Assembly (NCBI GenBank): GCA_016795105.1
Contig: JAEUIH010000006.1
Span: forward strand, 124,001 to 188,000
Length of the DNA stretch: 64,000 bases
Direction of reading: 5' to 3'
Source: Planctomyces sp.
GTDB lineage: Bacteria > Planctomycetota > Planctomycetia > Planctomycetales > Planctomycetaceae
The stretch's first letter is position 1. Every line of letters starts with the position of its first letter. Under the pieces are notes generated by a model. It made no database searches. It was not told the origin of the DNA and was given only the letters and a program-made list of their open reading frames with translations. The position numbers and the translations under genes are program-made. Shown here piece by piece: positions 61,596 to 64,000 of the stretch.

Positions 61596-63470
61596 TCAGG
61601 GGGATAACAGCAATTCGGCTGGCAGTGGTTCAGCAGGAAGCAGTTTCCAGCCACCAACACCCACTGTGTCGCCTTTAGGTTCGGGGAGTTCCTCCAGCCC
61701 CAGTCGCAGCATGACCCAGCGTGCAGACTGAGGAATCAATGCGACGGGTGGGTCCATTTTCCATGAATCCTTCAAAGTCTCTTCTGAGGAGCTGGAATTC
61801 ATCCATCCAAGAGCCATCACCGACATGCGACGAACAACTTCACGTTCCGGGTTTGGACCGGTCCGGTCACGAACTCGGCTTTCAAGCTGCCCCACAATTT
61901 CCGGGAGTGGCTCATTTTCATGGCTGAGGCCAATCGCCCACATCGCAGCAGCTCGCTTCACTTCGCCGCCTCGGCAGGTTTTGCTGTAGTTTTCAGACAG
62001 AAGCTGCAGCTGCGAACGTTCTCGAAGAAGTCCGCATAGTTGAAACAGGTGGGCGAGCTGGAAGCCAGCATTGAGTACCATATCCGGATCATCGTCGACG
62101 GTCTTCAGAAGAGCTTCCCGATCCTCAATTTGCTTTAGAACAGCGAGCCGGCATTCAGCGTTTGGATCCGGATAGAGGTGCATCAGCCATGCTGCGGTTA
62201 CTTCAACTTCTGCCCGTCCGTTCGTGAGCAGCGGCAGGCACGCGAGAGAATGCCGGGCAGATCGAACCTGTCCGAGTACGAGCAAAGCCTGTTCGATTCC
62301 CTGCCAGTCAGCTGGATTTCCCGAGATCTTCGTGGCGGCCTGATCGATAATCTGTAGACGCAGAGTTTCGTCTGCGGCTGCATTCAGAACCAGCATCTGA
62401 CGTGCCACATTTCTGACTTCGATATGAGCATCGCTGAGAAGTTCATTGAGCCATGTACAGTATTCCGGCGTTGGGAATCGGTTCATGACTCGAGCTGATG
62501 TCATCCGAACAACAGCATCCGAATGTTTTCGACCCGTCTCAAGAAGAGGCTTAAGCGCATCAGCGTTCTGATCAAACAGAGTCAGCCACGCCGCTGACGC
62601 AACCGCCTGGCTTTCGTCGATACAGAGCCTTGAAAGTAGTTGAGTTGATTCTGCCTGTTGATTTGCTGAAGCAGCAACTGCCAGCAGGCGATCAGATACC
62701 GGGCCGGTGGAGAGTGCTGAAGCCGACGTCAACGCCCGTTGTGGACCGAGTCTTGCAAGTGCCGCAGCCGATGCCATCCTGCGAGGGAATGGATTCGAAC
62801 GATCATCAAGTTCCCTCTGAAGAACCTCGGCCGCTTCCACCGATTCAAGAGTGATCAGTCCCTCACAGGCGAGTCTGATTCCGCTGGATGACTCGAGTCG
62901 GTTACTGAGTCGCCCCATCCAGACCTCAGCAGCAGGTTTAAACTTCCAGCGTGCGAGAGAGGGTTCAATCACAAGACGGATTGAGTCATCCGCTTTTGCG
63001 GTGAAGTCCAGTAGTTGCGGGGCACTACTGATACTCTCAGACTGGATCAGTGCGAGAGCACAAGCCTGACGGATCCTTAAATCCTGACTGGAGGTCATTG
63101 TCTGTGTCAGGACATCAACCGAGGAAGCAATGTCGCCATGTTTTTCCCGAGCGATTCTGGCAAGTGACAAAGCGGCTATTTCAAGGAACTCGGGGTCTCC
63201 GGATTCTCGAAGGGTTCGATCGAACAGCGGCTGCAGACGGGGGTCGATTCGTCGGATTTCGGGCGGCGCGACAAATGCCGGTTGCAGGTCCATTCGGCCT
63301 GGCAGCTTTCTGAACCTGGCAATGTGGGGGATCGGTAGATCTCCCTCGTAGTTTCCCGAAGGAGCCGGAATGGCGGCTTCCTGTGCAGGTACGGACCCAC
63401 CGAACAGCAGAAGGCAGATACCTGCTGCGAGCAGTGGGGCGAACCTGTTTCTGTTGGAGCAAAGGATCAT
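61596..63470 (-). CDS. Secreted HEAT-repeat protein, tandem paralog
   Basis: A 624-residue protein with a signal peptide (1-29, ending VPAQ) and HEAT-like repeats through most of its length (FLEIAALSLARIAREKHGD, VVRMTSARVMNRFPT, HIEVRNVARQMLVLNAAAD). It ends just after GVGGWKLLPAEPLP, without the Pro/Arg tail of its paralog. Gaps to its neighbours are short (35 bp to the paralog, 13 bp from the ABC-2 permease gene), so all three are probably one transcript. Co-occurrence with an ABC permease hints at an envelope complex. Confidence 0.85.
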   Translation of the reverse strand: MILCSNRNRFAPLLAAGICLLLFGGSVPAQEAAIPAPSGNYEGDLPIPHIARFRKLPGRMDLQPAFVAPPEIRRIDPRLQPLFDRTLRESGDPEFLEIAALSLARIAREKHGDIASSVDVLTQTMTSSQDLRIRQACALALIQSESISSAPQLLDFTAKADDSIRLVIEPSLARWKFKPAAEVWMGRLSNRLESSSGIRLACEGLITLESVEAAEVLQRELDDRSNPFPRRMASAAALARLGPQRALTSASALSTGPVSDRLLAVAASANQQAESTQLLSRLCIDESQAVASAAWLTLFDQNADALKPLLETGRKHSDAVVRMTSARVMNRFPTPEYCTWLNELLSDAHIEVRNVARQMLVLNAAADETLRLQIIDQAATKISGNPADWQGIEQALLVLGQVRSARHSLACLPLLTNGRAEVEVTAAWLMHLYPDPNAECRLAVLKQIEDREALLKTVDDDPDMVLNAGFQLAHLFQLCGLLRERSQLQLLSENYSKTCRGGEVKRAAAMWAIGLSHENEPLPEIVGQLESRVRDRTGPNPEREVVRRMSVMALGWMNSSSSEETLKDSWKMDPPVALIPQSARWVMLRLGLEELPEPKGDTVGVGGWKLLPAEPLPAELLLSP

Positions 63471-63483
63471 GATCGTAGGACCT

Positions 63484-64000
63484 TTACTCTGGTCGAGTCA
63501 GTTGTCGAATTCGCAGATAGAGAACAATGACGAGAACAGAGCACAGACCTCCGGCAAAGTACCAGGCGGCCGGGATGAGATTGTAGGATTCAAACCCGGT
63601 GGCCTGTATCGCATTCAGTGCGGCGGCCATTGGATTCAGTACAAGACTCTTCTCCACGAACGTATGACCAAACGGGGCATCTCGATTCATCCAGATCAGC
63701 ATCGGGCCTGCAAAGAGCAGAATCAGGAGTGCATACGAAACCGTTGTGGCGCCCGCCGTTGAACGGAAGAAACTGCTGACAGTTGCACTGACAAACATGG
63801 AGACCAGTGCTGCCATCACCAGGCTGATCAGCACCTGCCAGACCTGTTCCTGGAGCGATGGCTTAATGAGCATAATAATGGCATAGCCCGGAAGCGTGGC
63901 ACAGAGCAGCAGTGCAAGGGTAATGCAGACACTGATGAGCTTTCCTCGCAGAATTTTGCCTGCGGAGATAGGAGTCACTCTCAGCAGATTCCATCCGCCT
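63484..64000 (-). CDS. ABC-2 type transporter permease, partial (N-terminus beyond window)
   Basis: The frame is open from the stop at 63484 to the right edge; the visible 172 codons start GWNLLRVTPISAGKILRGKL in part. The WxLLRxTPxSAGxI pattern is the conserved cytoplasmic coupling segment of ABC-2 permeases of the ABC-type exporter class, so the true start lies outside. Five or six membrane helices follow, ending in RIRQLTRPE. Its ATPase partner should lie beyond the window. The next gene begins 13 bp downstream. Confidence 0.8.
   Translation of the reverse strand, partial: GGWNLLRVTPISAGKILRGKLISVCITLALLLCATLPGYAIIMLIKPSLQEQVWQVLISLVMAALVSMFVSATVSSFFRSTAGATTVSYALLILLFAGPMLIWMNRDAPFGHTFVEKSLVLNPMAAALNAIQATGFESYNLIPAAWYFAGGLCSVLVIVLYLRIRQLTRPE

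Noticed and set aside
1-64000. tRNA/rRNA genes, insertion sequences or prophage
   Set aside because: No cloverleaf-like sequence, transposase, integrase or phage structural gene noticed; scanning by eye can miss a tRNA, so a covariance-model scan would decide.

Overview
The window reads as a chromosome segment of a planctomycete (PVC superphylum). Lineage-typical families recur: a PVC-type membrane-bound dehydrogenase (1-1815), a cytochrome/DUF1549/DUF1553 protein paired with a DUF1501 protein (11944-16496), a cytochrome-WD40 fusion (24337-27135), secreted HEAT-repeat paralogs, several secreted S1 proteases, a Ser/Thr kinase and a MoxR-type ATPase. I saw no rRNA, tRNA, CRISPR array, phage module or recognisable insertion sequence.

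Layout. 1-10.6 kb: dehydrogenase (cut by the left edge), a dicarboxylate/amino-acid symporter with a large insert, three secreted proteins (two share a C-terminal beta-rich domain and flank a trypsin-like protease), two further small secreted proteins and a GH36 alpha-galactosidase. 10.6-11.8 kb: ArsR regulator, rhodanese and RidA. 11.9-17.6 kb: the DUF1553/DUF1501 pair, then a 28-unit 9-bp tandem array, a long palindrome and a four-helix-bundle/zinc-ribbon gene that carries the same 9-mer inside its coding sequence. 17.6-21.6 kb: an operon of ribBA, chrA and a nitrilase-family hydrolase joined by ATGA overlaps. 21.8-24.3 kb: an operon of a DapA-like aldolase, ruvX and a secreted possible carbohydrate-binding protein, also joined by ATGA overlaps.

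27.6-31.3 kb: a small basic protein, an SO_0444-type permease, thiol peroxidase and MoeA. 31.35-36.9 kb: a tightly overlapping five-gene operon with a CitG-like protein, a PTPS/QueD-like protein, a stand-alone HHxxxDG acyltransferase, an Mpo1/DUF962 membrane protein and an acyltransferase-fatty-acid-desaturase fusion. 37-46 kb: two HtrA-type proteases, a TPR protein, a MoxR ATPase, a sugar isomerase-like protein, a HEATH-motif metallopeptidase and a formaldehyde-activating-enzyme (Fae) homolog that seems to lack the usual N-terminal histidine. CitG-like, PTPS-like and Fae-like genes within 10 kb are compatible with tetrahydromethanopterin-linked C1 metabolism, known from planctomycetes; this is inference.

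46.2-64 kb: a TPP-dependent 2-oxo-acid decarboxylase, a secreted coiled-coil protein, a protein kinase, an MFS exporter, a DEAD-box helicase with a DbpA-type RNA-binding tail, an operon of pseudouridine synthase, DUF58 protein and EEP-family phosphatase, a LuxR-type regulator, and two tandem secreted HEAT-repeat paralogs behind an ABC-2 permease cut by the right edge.

The most unusual locus is 16.5-17.6 kb (9-mer array, palindrome, four-helix-suffix gene), which looks like a small selfish or domesticated element. Second is the 31.35-36.9 kb operon that joins cofactor-type genes to lipid-modifying enzymes.
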